A stretch of 64,000 nt of DNA from Candidatus Gastranaerophilales bacterium (GCA_944326515.1 CALVEI010000001.1:1-64000), one strand, 5' to 3'. Positions 28,506 to 39,189 are shown, counted from the first letter of the stretch. Notes: generated from the letters alone by a model not told the origin. Program-made: numbers and translations.

Positions 28506-30014
28506 CTATATTTGGTTAGTTCCATTAGAATTAACAGAATTTAATAAATACTGCTCGAGCCCTGATTTTATTGATTCTGCAGCCTTTTGCCTAAAATCTT
28601 TATCTAACAATAATTTGTATTCCTCAGGATGAATCATATATGCAACTTCAATTAAAACAGATAAAGGCATAGAAGGACGAGTCATTACAAAACTACATTT
28701 GCTCACTCCGTCATCTTTTGTTCCCAATTTTTGAGTTATTACATCTCTCATTGTTTTTGCAAGTTCTGATGCTTCTTTGTTATAAAAAAATACAGAAGTT
28801 CCATGTTTTTTAAAAGGGTCAGCTCCGTCAGCAAGGGCATTTGCATGAATACTTATACAAATTAAAGAATCTGCTTGTTTAGCTATTTTTACTCTATCAT
28901 ACAAGGTAACATTTATATCTTCTGTTCTTGTTAAAACAACTTTTGCTCCAGCATCCTCAAGAACTTTTTGAAGTCTTTTTATAACATCCAAATTAATTTC
29001 TTTTTCTTTAACTCCCGTAGGTCCTATTGCACCTGCATCATCACCTCCGTGACCTGCATCCAAACAGATTGTTATATCTTTTAAAGGATTTTCTTTGTCT
29101 ATTTGAGGTGTTTTTCTAATTTTTAAAATAAGTTTGTTATCGTTTTGAAGGACGTCATAACCCCACAATTTATTATTCAACTCTATATAGTATGTAGAAG
29201 TTTTATCTACTGAAACAGAATTAACTGTTAAATTTTTTAAATCTTCGCTTGTTTGAAAAGTCATTGTATCAGCAGTATTTTTATCTACGTTATACAATTC
29301 CATTTTTAAACCGTTTTCTGTTTCTACAATTTTGTAAGGAACTTGAAAAGATAAATCTGTCGTGATATAGTTATACAATTTATCCTCTGTTAAAGCTACT
29401 TGAGAAACAGTTGCATACATTTTTTCATTAATGGTCGAATAATTAACAACAAAATCACTTCTTATCCAAGCATTTTCTGTTGGTGTTAAAGAGACTCTGT
29501 AATAATCACCTTTTTTTCCGTTAACCATAAGAACAGTATTTTTATTAAGATGAGTTATCCTCTTTGCATTTTCATCAGGCTCAGCTCTTAAAGGTGAATT
29601 ATTTTTTAGCACAGAAGCATAAATATATTGATTTTCAGGAAATTCTTCTAAAGCAGCCTGCATAGATTTAGAAATTTTTGGAGCAACACGATTAATTATA
29701 TAAGTAAGAGTGTCGTGTTCTTTTTCGTTTTGAGAATCAATTTTAATTTGATTAACCCCCTCACTTAAAGGTACAACCTGAACAAAAGAACCGTTTTCAT
29801 AAACTTTTACATCTACGTCATTTATTTTCAATTTTGAATCAGGGGTTGTATTACCAATGATAAAAGTTGATTCTGCGCTGATTTCAGTATTAAGCGTTTT
29901 TGGATAAACAACCTGCAAAGCCTCTGTTTGTAAAGAACTACTCATCAAAATTACAGGCAATAAAAAACAACTTCTTTTTATAAAATTCTCAAATCTATGT
30001 TTCGTAGTTTTCAT
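28506..30014 (-). CDS. N-acetylmuramoyl-L-alanine amidase, secreted
   Basis: A 502-residue periplasmic cell-wall hydrolase. After an N-terminal signal segment (RSCFLLPVILMSSSLQTEA) come a beta-sandwich-like region (to about residue 110), an SH3-type domain (SPLRAEPDENAKRITHLNKN to WIRSDFV, about 135-190), another beta-rich region, and a zinc-dependent Amidase_3 domain from about residue 310: ICLDAGHGGDDAGAIG (first His ligand), then a Glu in KEKEINLDV, CISIHANA (second His ligand) and SVLIEVAYM with the catalytic Glu. It cleaves the amide between MurNAc and the stem peptide, probably in cell separation. Confidence 0.92.
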   Translation of the reverse strand: MKTTKHRFENFIKRSCFLLPVILMSSSLQTEALQVVYPKTLNTEISAESTFIIGNTTPDSKLKINDVDVKVYENGSFVQVVPLSEGVNQIKIDSQNEKEHDTLTYIINRVAPKISKSMQAALEEFPENQYIYASVLKNNSPLRAEPDENAKRITHLNKNTVLMVNGKKGDYYRVSLTPTENAWIRSDFVVNYSTINEKMYATVSQVALTEDKLYNYITTDLSFQVPYKIVETENGLKMELYNVDKNTADTMTFQTSEDLKNLTVNSVSVDKTSTYYIELNNKLWGYDVLQNDNKLILKIRKTPQIDKENPLKDITICLDAGHGGDDAGAIGPTGVKEKEINLDVIKRLQKVLEDAGAKVVLTRTEDINVTLYDRVKIAKQADSLICISIHANALADGADPFKKHGTSVFFYNKEASELAKTMRDVITQKLGTKDDGVSKCSFVMTRPSMPLSVLIEVAYMIHPEEYKLLLDKDFRQKAAESIKSGLEQYLLNSVNSNGTNQI

Positions 30015-30070
30015 ACAAAAATTATTTCAAAAAAAGTTCACTTGTGCAAAAAAGTAAAAAAAATCAATAA

Positions 30071-30105
30071 AAAATCAGGCTTAGTAAAAACTTAAGCCTG
30101 ATTTT
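30071..30105 (-). terminator. Terminator downstream of lysS
   Basis: AAAATCAGGCTTA (30071-30083) pairs with TAAGCCTGATTTT (30093-30105). Read on the minus strand it ends in a T-rich run. It lies between lysS and the amidase gene. Confidence 0.88.
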
Positions 30106-30119
30106 GTTTGTTTATAAAA

Positions 30120-31622
30120 TTATTTGTTATCTATCGGTCTCATTGTTGGAAATGCTATTACGTCTCTAATTGTTTGAGAATCTGTTAATAACATAACCAA
30201 TCTGTCAATACCCATACCCATACCGCCTGTTGGTGGCATACCGTATTCAAGAGAAGTGATAAAGTCTTCATCAAGTTCCATTGCTTCTTCATCTCCGTTT
30301 GCTTTTGCAAGAGCTTGAGCTTCAAATCTGCTTCTTTGATCGATAGGATCCGTCAATTCAGAGAAAGCATTCGCAAGTTCCCAACCATTGATACGAGTTT
30401 CAAAACGTTCCGTTAATCTTGGGTTATCTCTGTGAACTTTTGCAAGAGGTGATATTTCTCTAGGATAATCAATTATGTGACAAGGTTGAATCAACGAAGG
30501 TTCAATTTTATCTTCAAATACTGCTTCAACAACTTGTCCCCAGTTCATATCCTCATCAACAGAAACATGAAGTTTTTTAGCTTCTTCAATAGCTTGTTTT
30601 GCGTCATAGATTTCCATAAAGTCAACGCCTGTTGCTTCTTTAATAGCACCGAGCATTGTTTTTCTGTCCCATGGTGGAGTCAAATCAATTTCGTTTTCAC
30701 CATATTTAATTTTCATTGTGCCGAGAACTTCTTGAGCAACATAAGCAACCATGTTTTCTGTCAAAGTCATCATATCATTGTAATCAGCATAAGCTTGATA
30801 CAATTCAATCATTGTAAATTCAGGATTGTGACGAGTGTCGATACCTTCGTTTCTGAAACATCTGCCTATTTCATAAACTCTTTCAGAAACACCGCCTACA
30901 ATAAGTCTTTTTAAGTAAAGTTCTAAAGCAATTCTCAAAGTAAGACCCATATCTAAAGCATTGTGATGAGTTGTAAATGGTCTTGCGTTAGCACCTGAAG
31001 CTGTTGTTTGTAAAATAGGAGTTTCAACTTCCAAAAATCCGTTTTTAGCAAGATATTCTCTAATTTTTTGAATAATCAAACTTCTTTTTCTGAAAGTATC
31101 TCTTACATCTTCATTCATAATTAAATCAACATAACGTTGTCTGTATCTTGTTTCAACGTCTGTTAATCCATGGAATTTTTCAGGTAAAGGAAGCAATGAT
31201 TTTGAAAGAAGTTTAAAATCAGTAGCTTTAATACTTAACTCGCCTCTTGGTGTTCTTCTTATTGTTCCTTGGAAACCTACAATGTCACCAATATCAACAA
31301 GTTTAAGAGTTTTAATTTTTTCAGGATCCATATTTTCTTTATGAGAAAATATTTGAATTTTTCCTGAAGCATCCATCAAGTCAATAAACATACCTGTATT
31401 TCTGATTGCCATTACTCTACCTGCAACCAAATATTCATCATTTGTTTCTTCACCTGCTGGTAAATCTTTGTATTTTTCTTGCAAATTTTTTGCAGAAGCA
31501 TTTTTATCATAAGAATAAGGATAAGGATTAATACCTTTATCAGCTAATTCTGTTAATTTTTGAATTCTTGTATTTCTAATAGCATTAAGTGTAGGTGCAT
31601 TAAGCGTGTTGTTTTCTGACAT
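30120..31622 (-). CDS. lysS: Lysine--tRNA ligase, class II
   Basis: A class II lysyl-tRNA synthetase of 500 residues. It has the N-terminal OB-fold anticodon-binding domain (VAGRVMAIRNTGMFIDLMD), motif 1 (FLEVETPILQ), motif 2 (RCFRNEGIDTRHNPEFTMIELYQAYADY) and motif 3 (GMGMGIDRLVMLLTDS). ATG 31622 is preferred over TTG 31628 because AAGGAA lies 7 bases upstream. Its own terminator follows. Confidence 0.97.
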   Translation of the reverse strand: MSENNTLNAPTLNAIRNTRIQKLTELADKGINPYPYSYDKNASAKNLQEKYKDLPAGEETNDEYLVAGRVMAIRNTGMFIDLMDASGKIQIFSHKENMDPEKIKTLKLVDIGDIVGFQGTIRRTPRGELSIKATDFKLLSKSLLPLPEKFHGLTDVETRYRQRYVDLIMNEDVRDTFRKRSLIIQKIREYLAKNGFLEVETPILQTTASGANARPFTTHHNALDMGLTLRIALELYLKRLIVGGVSERVYEIGRCFRNEGIDTRHNPEFTMIELYQAYADYNDMMTLTENMVAYVAQEVLGTMKIKYGENEIDLTPPWDRKTMLGAIKEATGVDFMEIYDAKQAIEEAKKLHVSVDEDMNWGQVVEAVFEDKIEPSLIQPCHIIDYPREISPLAKVHRDNPRLTERFETRINGWELANAFSELTDPIDQRSRFEAQALAKANGDEEAMELDEDFITSLEYGMPPTGGMGMGIDRLVMLLTDSQTIRDVIAFPTMRPIDNK

Positions 31623-31700
31623 TCTCAATTCCTTTTATTTTATCCATTAATTATAATTTTATCATCAAAAAAATTTTATATAAAATGTTCAAAATTTTAT

Positions 31701-31728
31701 AATAAAAAAAAGCCCGCTTTCGCAGGCT
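31701..31728 (-). terminator. Terminator of the flagellin gene
   Basis: On the minus strand AGCCTGC-GAAA-GCGGGCT followed by eight T residues: a 7-bp stem (one G-T pair) with a stable GAAA tetraloop. Confidence 0.92.
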
Positions 31729-31775
31729 CAGAAAGAAATACTGTATATATTGTAACTGTAAGATTATTTTTCTTA

Positions 31776-32687
31776 CTAACCTCCATTGACAAGGCTGATT
31801 GCAATCTGAGGCAATTGGTTTGCTTGTAAAAGGAGTGAAGAGGTTGTTTGTTGCAGTATTTGATATTTTGTATAGTTAGCTGTTTCTTCTGCAATATCAG
31901 CATCCATAATAGAAGATTTAGCTTCTGTCATATTTTCAATTGTCGTTGTTAAAGAATCAGCAGCTGCATCAAGTCTGTTTTGAGTTGCACCGATTGCAGC
32001 TTTTTTATCATTTATCGACGTAATAGCAGAATCAAGTAAATTAATATACTGTGCTGCAGCACTGGCATTTGCAAATGCCGCATCTACGTTGCCACTCAAA
32101 CCATTTCCAGGAGTCAAAGCAGGAGTATTTCCACCTGCGTAATCAGCACCCAATGTTGTTGAGTTTACTGCTTGGAAGAAATCTTCACTTAATTTAACAC
32201 AGTTTGCAGCTTCATCAGAGTTTGCACCTACTTGCATTCTTAAACCTACATCTGCAAGTTGGCTATTTCCATCTAACAAAGTTAAACCGTTAAAATTTGA
32301 GTTTAAAGAAATACGATCAATTTCAGCCAATCTTTGTTCTATTTCATCTTTCAGTGCATTCATAGAATTTTCACTATAAATACTGTTTGATGCTTGCACT
32401 GTCAAATCTCTTATACGCTGAAGGTTGTCTAACATTACGTCAAGGTCACCTTCAATTACGGCTAACATGTTTGTACCTGTTGAAATATTATTTTTAGCTA
32501 CTTTAGAACCTCTTATCTGAGTATCAAGGTTTGTAGCAATATACATATTTGCTGCATCATCAGCGGCACGGTTTATTTTAAAACCTGTTGATAATCTTTC
32601 CAATGCTGTATTCATCGAACTTGTCGCATTGTTTAAGTTTTTCTGCGCTTTTAGCGCAGCCATATTGGTGTTTACTATAATAGGCAT
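31776..32687 (-). CDS. Flagellin
   Basis: A short flagellin of 303 residues, the filament subunit exported by the flagellar type III apparatus. The N-terminal D0/D1 helices (NTNMAALKAQKNLNN, LERLSTGFKINRAADDAA, ISTGTNMLAVIEGDLDVMLDNLQRIRDL) and C-terminal helices (AAIGATQNRLDAAADSL, then LLLQANQLPQIAISLV) are intact. The central D2/D3 region is small, about 100 residues. No other flagellar genes are in the window. The gene has its own terminator and a leader of more than 100 bases containing a structured element. AAAGGAAAA lies upstream of the ATG. Confidence 0.96.
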   Translation of the reverse strand: MPIIVNTNMAALKAQKNLNNATSSMNTALERLSTGFKINRAADDAANMYIATNLDTQIRGSKVAKNNISTGTNMLAVIEGDLDVMLDNLQRIRDLTVQASNSIYSENSMNALKDEIEQRLAEIDRISLNSNFNGLTLLDGNSQLADVGLRMQVGANSDEAANCVKLSEDFFQAVNSTTLGADYAGGNTPALTPGNGLSGNVDAAFANASAAAQYINLLDSAITSINDKKAAIGATQNRLDAAADSLTTTIENMTEAKSSIMDADIAEETANYTKYQILQQTTSSLLLQANQLPQIAISLVNGG

Positions 32688-33039
32688 AATACAGTTTTCC
32701 TTTCTTAATTTCCTCTCTGGCTGAGTGCATTAATTTGCATCAGCAATTACAGTTACAGTACTTCTATTTTTTTACGTGGTGATTTATTGGCCAAAAAATC
32801 GTAGCAGGCTAAAAGCCTCACTATAGGTGATTTTTTGAAGGTCTTATTTCCTTCACACTTATTAATTCGGCTATTTAAAAGGTTTCTAGATTCTCAAAAA
32901 GTTGCAACTTTAACAAACTAAAGTATGAGTTTTTAATAAAAACATGTTATATTTTTTGAACATGCTAACAATTCGTAATAAATTACACGAATACAAGTTT
33001 TGAGATAAAATAGTAAAAGAACACAATCGGAGAAGGTTT
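32688..33039. other. Divergent intergenic region between flagellin and the REC/GGDEF-like gene
   Basis: About 350 bp with no gene. The flagellin side holds a structured element (32792-32837). A GCCGAATT at about 32866-32873 (minus strand GCCGAATT) loosely resembles a sigma-28 -10 element (GCCGATAA), but the expected -35 is poorly spaced. GGAGAAGG at 33029-33036 is the Shine-Dalgarno for the plus-strand gene. Confidence 0.5.
32792..32837 (-). ncRNA. Structured element in the flagellin leader
   Basis: CAAAAAATC (32792-32800) pairs with GATTTTTTG (32829-32837) in a 9-bp stem that encloses a second hairpin GGCT-AAA-AGCC (32807-32817). An alternative pairing TCAC (32818-32821) with GTGA (32827-32830) would compete with the outer stem, a layout seen in regulatory leaders. 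I cannot assign a known riboswitch class. Confidence 0.45.
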
Positions 33040-34263
33040 TTGCAAAACAATATTGTTCTTATTACAGATAATGAAAAAGTGGCACAAAAAATTAATAAAA
33101 AAGTGCTACTGCTTCGTAATGAAGACAAATTGCAAACAATAAAACATGCTGATTGTTTTGATGTTGTAAGAAAAATAAAGCCTGTTCTTGTTTTGTATCA
33201 TCTCAAATTAAACAGAGAAGATGATTTTTTAAATTTTTTGCAAAAGGTAAAACAAAATAAAGAACTAAAAACATGTTCGGTTATTCTTATTTATGACGAA
33301 CTTGATGAAAACTTGCTATGTACTTCCTTTGAAAAAGGTGTAACAGATTTTATAAAAACAACATCATCAGAAACAGAATTCACAATAAGGACCTTGTGGT
33401 GTCTTCAAAAAAGAGAAGCAGTCAAAGACAACAAAAGTAAAAAAGATTTGTTATCTCAATTAAAAATATTAGATAGAAAAAATCAAGTTTTTACAGAAAA
33501 CTATACTTATACAGTTTTAAAAGAAGAAAGCAAAAAAGATTGGGGATGTTTTGTAGTTGTTGCTCCTGATATCAATAGTAGAAACAAAATTTCACCAGAC
33601 TCATTGATGAGTATTATAAAAAATAATGTAAGAACATGTGATATTTTGGGTTTTGCTTCTGATTTTAAAATATATTTATGGTTTAGAAACACAAATTGTG
33701 AAAATACAAAAAAAATTCTTTATAAAATAAAAAAAGCTTTAACGGATGATTTTACTATAAGCGCAGGATTCATAGACACAAAAGAAATTCCTTTTGATAA
33801 AGCAGAAGTTCTTGCGAACAATGCATTATCAAAAGCACTTTTAAAAGGAAATTCATTTATTTGTGCAAAAGAAAATGAAAAAAAAGAAAAAATAAAAACA
33901 ACAGTAAATATAAATAATTTTAAACAACATAAAGAAAATTTTGTAAAAAAATTAGAAAATATATTGTCACCACTTTTTTATCAAATGCAAAAAAGAAATG
34001 AAGACAAACTTTTTGAAACTAAAATTACTCAAAATGTTACTGAACAAAGAAGTTATTTTAATTTAAAAACAGAAGATGCAGAAAGTTCTTTTATTGTAAC
34101 TTATCCGGGTTTCACAACAATAAACATTGAAATATTACACAAAATACAAGAAAACGAAAAAAGAGAAAAATTCTATATTGATACAAATGAATTGAGCGAA
34201 GAAAAAATAGAAGAAATGCTCGAAGAATTTATAAATGATTATCAAACACAATCAAATATTTAA
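33040..34263 (+). CDS. Degenerate receiver plus degenerate GGDEF-like protein
   Basis: A 407-residue protein starting at TTG 33040, supported by GGAGAAGG three bases upstream. Residues 1-120 look like a response-regulator receiver fold (VLITDNEKVAQKI, VLVLYHLKLN, SVILIYDE), but the phosphoacceptor aspartate position holds Tyr53 and the lysine-proline motif is not kept. Residues 165-280 resemble a diguanylate cyclase fold (FVVVAPDI, VRTCDILGFASDFKIYLWF, ISAGFIDT, AEVLANNALSKAL) with FASDF (205-209) in place of the GGDEF signature, so catalysis is unlikely. The last 130 residues are lysine/glutamate-rich and unassigned. It is divergent from flagellin, so a non-catalytic signalling role near motility is plausible. 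Confidence 0.7.
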   Translation: MQNNIVLITDNEKVAQKINKKVLLLRNEDKLQTIKHADCFDVVRKIKPVLVLYHLKLNREDDFLNFLQKVKQNKELKTCSVILIYDELDENLLCTSFEKGVTDFIKTTSSETEFTIRTLWCLQKREAVKDNKSKKDLLSQLKILDRKNQVFTENYTYTVLKEESKKDWGCFVVVAPDINSRNKISPDSLMSIIKNNVRTCDILGFASDFKIYLWFRNTNCENTKKILYKIKKALTDDFTISAGFIDTKEIPFDKAEVLANNALSKALLKGNSFICAKENEKKEKIKTTVNINNFKQHKENFVKKLENILSPLFYQMQKRNEDKLFETKITQNVTEQRSYFNLKTEDAESSFIVTYPGFTTINIEILHKIQENEKREKFYIDTNELSEEKIEEMLEEFINDYQTQSNI

Positions 34264-34277
34264 AAGAAAGGTATTAT

Positions 34278-34820
34278 ATGACAATTGATATTACAGCACA
34301 AAACTCAGCTTTTTTATTTATAGATGTACAAGAAAAATTAGTAGGAATGCTAAGAAAAGATAAAGCTGCAAAAAAATCAGAAATACTAGCAAAAACTGCA
34401 AAAATTTTAAACATCAAAACTATATTAACAGAACAATATCCTCAAGGTTTGGGAGCAACAATTCCGACTGTAAAATACAACTTGCCTGATAGTGCAAAGT
34501 TTTTTGAAAAAACAAGTTTTAATGCTCTTTTAACAGACGGAGTAAAAGAAGCAATCGGTGATGTAAAAAATGTTTTTATTTTTGGTATAGAAACTCACAT
34601 CTGTGTTTATCAAACAGCTCTTGCTTTATTAGAAAACGGATATAATGTTTTTGTTGTAAAAGATGCCTGTGCGTCAAGAGAAACCAACGAATTTAAAGCA
34701 GGAATTAATTTGATGGAAAAAGAAGGTGCAAAAATTTTAACAACAGAAATGGTAATTTTTGAACTTTTAAAATCATCAAAACATCCAAATTTTAAAGAAG
34801 TACAATTTTTAATAAAGTAA
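34278..34820 (+). CDS. Isochorismatase-family cysteine hydrolase
   Basis: A 180-residue hydrolase with the Asp-Lys-Cys triad of the family visible: D16 in FLFIDVQ, K78 in FEKTSFNA and C109 in ETHICVYQT. The family hydrolyses amides or related bonds (nicotinamidase-like and others); the substrate here is not determined. It lies 14 bp after the receiver-like gene and 1 bp before a small unknown gene. Confidence 0.9.
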   Translation: MTIDITAQNSAFLFIDVQEKLVGMLRKDKAAKKSEILAKTAKILNIKTILTEQYPQGLGATIPTVKYNLPDSAKFFEKTSFNALLTDGVKEAIGDVKNVFIFGIETHICVYQTALALLENGYNVFVVKDACASRETNEFKAGINLMEKEGAKILTTEMVIFELLKSSKHPNFKEVQFLIK

Positions 34821-34821
34821 A

Positions 34822-35130
34822 ATGATATTAAAAGAATTTTCAGATTTTTTAAAAGAAAACGAAGACAAGCCATCTGTATCGTTATTGTACGTGTGGCTTA
34901 AATTAAAAATAGAAATTCCTGCAAAAAATAATGTTGATAGAATTTTGCAAAAAGAAATTTATATTGCAAAAAATAAAGCAGGAAATTTTTTGTTCATTGG
35001 TAAATCTCCGTCAGGTAGAAATTTGATTCAAAGCTTGTATAATTTTGCACTGAGTTTTGAACAGCAAAAAATGGCGAGATGGGTTCACAAACAAAAAGCA
35101 AATAATTTCAAAAATATTAAGCAAAGTTAA
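34822..35130 (+). CDS. Small basic protein, function unknown
   Basis: A 102-residue lysine-rich protein (MILKEFSDFLKENED) in the same operon as the isochorismatase-like gene. No family is recognised. It ends with an aromatic/basic tail (KMARWVHKQKANNFKN) that could bind nucleic acid, which is only a guess from composition. A strong terminator follows, then the candidate origin. Confidence 0.6.
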   Translation: MILKEFSDFLKENEDKPSVSLLYVWLKLKIEIPAKNNVDRILQKEIYIAKNKAGNFLFIGKSPSGRNLIQSLYNFALSFEQQKMARWVHKQKANNFKNIKQS

Positions 35131-35580
35131 AAATAAGGCATGGTAAAGGTTTTCATGATTACCATGCCAATTTTTTGTAATATCATGATGTAATTTTTTG
35201 CATTTCAGACCTGTAGAAAACTTGTTCAAAACTATATTTTGAATGTTCAAACTTTTACAAAAACTTTTTAGTTTTCTACAAATAAAAATTAAAAAATAAT
35301 TTTTTAAAAAGTTTTGAAAAATTATTGAAAATTTTTCTACAAAAAATTAACAAAGTTTTGAACAGGTTTGTTGCTTTATATTGTTTAGTTTATAATAGTT
35401 TTATACAGAAATTTATTTCTTTATTACTTATTATTATTTATTATATTATTTATATTAATTAATTTATAAATAAAAAAATTAAAAACAAAAAACTTTCAAA
35501 GAAATATTTTAAAAAATTTTTTAAATAAAATCATTTTGAAAATAAAAAAAATTTAAAAAGAAAAACTGTCAGGAGAAAAA
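35131..35580. other. oriC: Candidate replication origin (oriC) next to dnaN
   Basis: A 450 bp gene-free gap ending at dnaN. TTTTCTACA occurs three times: 35272-35280 and 35333-35341 on the plus strand and 35212-35220 on the minus strand. It is one base from TTTTCCACA, the DnaA box reported for cyanobacteria, and resembles TTATCCACA generally. TTGTTCAAAAC (35222-35232) and GTTTTGAACA (35355-35364) form an inverted pair around two of them, and TTATACAGA (35401-35409) is box-like too. The adjacent 35410-35560 is almost entirely A and T, suited to unwinding. Cyanobacterial origins commonly lie beside dnaN. dnaA itself is not in the window. Confidence 0.6.
35137..35175 (+). terminator. Terminator upstream of the candidate origin
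   Basis: GGCATGGTAA (35137-35146) pairs perfectly with TTACCATGCC (35159-35168), followed by AATTTTTT. It closes the 33040-35130 operon. Confidence 0.9.
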
Positions 35581-36711
35581 ATGTCAAACATGGAATTTAC
35601 TATAGAAAAAGAATCCTTGCTTACTAACTTAAAAATTGTTGAAAAAACAACAGTTGCCAGAGGTATCCAACCTGTACTTTCAAATATTTTAATTGTTGCA
35701 TCTTCTGACAATTACATTACATTTGCAGCAACAGATTTAGATATAAATATTGTTTCAAAAACAGTTGCTTCTGTTCAAACTCCTGGAAAAATTACTTTGC
35801 CTGCAAAAAAACTTTCTGAAATTGTTTCAAAATTAAGCAACAAACCTGTAGTTTTTTCTTTGAATGCAGAAACAAATGTTGTTAATATAATTTGCGGAAA
35901 TTCTAAATTCGAACTTATAGGAATAAGTGCAGATGAATTTCCTCAAACAATTTGTGAAGAAGAATTAAAAGATAAAGAATGTGTTGAAATTGATTTGAAT
36001 CCTTTTATTAAATCAATAAAATATACAGCTTTTTCTGCAGCAAATTATGAAAACAGAAATATTATCAGTGGTGTTTATTGCTCAATATCAAAAGAAAATA
36101 TTGAAATGGCTGCTACTGATGGAAACCGTTTAACAAGAATTATTGAAAAAATTACAAACGAAAAAGATACAAACATAAGTTGTGTAATTCCTTCTAAAAC
36201 TTTGCAAGAATTTTTGAGAATTGCTTCTTTTGTTAATGATGAAAAATTATGTTTGATAATTGAAAAAACAAGAATTATTTTCAAAACTTCTTCGATGATT
36301 ATGTCTTCAAGAATTTTAGAAGGAGAATATCCTCCATACAAACAACTTATTCCTCAAAGTTGCGAAAAAAATGCGATTGTTGTGAGAGAAGAAATGATTT
36401 CTGCTCTTGAAAGAGTTGCCGTAATGGTTAATGAAAGAACAAATATTGTTAAATTCATTTTTGGAGAAAATACTTTATTCTTAAAAGCAGATACTCCTGA
36501 TGCAGGTTTGGGTGAAGATTCTATTTCTGCAGAATATACAGATGAAGAATTAACAATTGCATTCAATTACAGATATGTTTTAGATTCTTTAAAAATTATG
36601 GAATCAGAAAAAGTAAAAATAGGTTTGGGTGGCAGTTTGTCAGCAACATTGTTTAGACCTGACAGCGAAGATGATTATCTCTGTTTGATAATGCCGATTC
36701 AAATCAGATAG
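35581..36711 (+). CDS. dnaN: DNA polymerase III beta sliding clamp
   Basis: The ring-shaped processivity factor of replication, 376 residues with three similar domains and the usual C-terminal end YLCLIMPIQIR. AGGAG lies 5 bases before ATG 35581. It follows the AT-rich candidate origin directly, the position seen in many cyanobacteria. thrB begins 31 bp downstream. Confidence 0.97.
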   Translation: MSNMEFTIEKESLLTNLKIVEKTTVARGIQPVLSNILIVASSDNYITFAATDLDINIVSKTVASVQTPGKITLPAKKLSEIVSKLSNKPVVFSLNAETNVVNIICGNSKFELIGISADEFPQTICEEELKDKECVEIDLNPFIKSIKYTAFSAANYENRNIISGVYCSISKENIEMAATDGNRLTRIIEKITNEKDTNISCVIPSKTLQEFLRIASFVNDEKLCLIIEKTRIIFKTSSMIMSSRILEGEYPPYKQLIPQSCEKNAIVVREEMISALERVAVMVNERTNIVKFIFGENTLFLKADTPDAGLGEDSISAEYTDEELTIAFNYRYVLDSLKIMESEKVKIGLGGSLSATLFRPDSEDDYLCLIMPIQIR

Positions 36712-36742
36712 TTTTGCTATATAGATAAATAGAAGGTTAAGT

Positions 36743-37672
36743 ATGAAAGTTAGTGTTAAAGTACCTGCTACTACAGCAAATTTAGGACCTGGTTTTGATT
36801 GTTTAGGATTAGCGTTGCCTATTTATAATACGGTTACTGTAGAAGAAACAATTATGCCTGGAACTGGTATTGAGATTAACATAATTGATGAAACTCACGA
36901 GCAAGATATTATTTCTATTCCTACAGATGAAAATAATATTGTTTATAAAGCTATTGAACTTTTGTACAATTCTATAGGACAAACTCCAAGTGAATTAAAA
37001 ATTACAATAAAAACTCATATACCTATAGCAAGAGGTTTAGGTAGTTCTGCTGCTGTTATTGTTGGAGGTCTTATGGCTGCAAACGAACTTTTGGGTCGTC
37101 CTGCTGATGAAGCAGCTTTATTGTCTATTGCAACAGAGATTGAAAATCATCCTGACAATATTACTCCTGCAGTGGTTGGAGGTTTTGTAGTTTCTTCTTT
37201 AGAAGAAGATGGAAGTGTTATTTATAGCAAAATGAATTGGCCAAAAGATTGGAACATTACTGTATGTATTCCTGATTATGAGTTGGCTACTGATATTGCT
37301 CGTTCTGTTCTTCCTCCGGAAGTTCCTATGAGAGATGCAATTTTTAATTTAAAACATACAGCAATGCTTGTTCAAGCTGTAAATACTCACGATGAAAAAT
37401 TGATGAAAGCTGCTTTAAACGACAGACTTCACCAACAGTACAGAGAAAAATTGATTCCTGGTTTAAAGGAAATTAAAGAAGCCCTAAAACATGAAGAAAA
37501 TGTTATGGGTGTTGTAATCAGTGGTGCTGGTCCTTCTGTTCTTGTTGTATCACACGGAAACAATCTCGATAAAATTAGAGAGACTGTTTCTAAAGTTTGG
37601 TTAGATTTAAATGTAAAATCAAAAATTTTAACTTTACAAGTAGAAGAAAACGGTGCCTGTATAATAGATTAG
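36743..37672 (+). CDS. thrB: Homoserine kinase
   Basis: A GHMP-family kinase of 309 residues that phosphorylates homoserine on the path to threonine. The opening VKVPATTANLGPGFDCLGLAL and the ATP-binding IARGLGSSAAV (about 96-105) are diagnostic; GVVISGAGPSVL near the C-terminus completes the family pattern. It sits between dnaN and atpD with no other threonine genes nearby. Confidence 0.95.
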   Translation: MKVSVKVPATTANLGPGFDCLGLALPIYNTVTVEETIMPGTGIEINIIDETHEQDIISIPTDENNIVYKAIELLYNSIGQTPSELKITIKTHIPIARGLGSSAAVIVGGLMAANELLGRPADEAALLSIATEIENHPDNITPAVVGGFVVSSLEEDGSVIYSKMNWPKDWNITVCIPDYELATDIARSVLPPEVPMRDAIFNLKHTAMLVQAVNTHDEKLMKAALNDRLHQQYREKLIPGLKEIKEALKHEENVMGVVISGAGPSVLVVSHGNNLDKIRETVSKVWLDLNVKSKILTLQVEENGACIID

Positions 37673-37756
37673 TTCTTTATTTCATCCTTCTGAATCATTG
37701 AAAAAATTTATTTTTGTATAATGATGATTACAAATGTATAATAAATTATATATTAA

Positions 37757-39184
<1,428 letters not shown>

Positions 39185-39189
39185 AATCT

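Noticed and set aside
32860-32900. Sigma-28 promoter for flagellin
   Set aside because: GCCGAATT resembles the -10 but the -35 candidate is 9-10 bases away rather than 11, and the match is partial.
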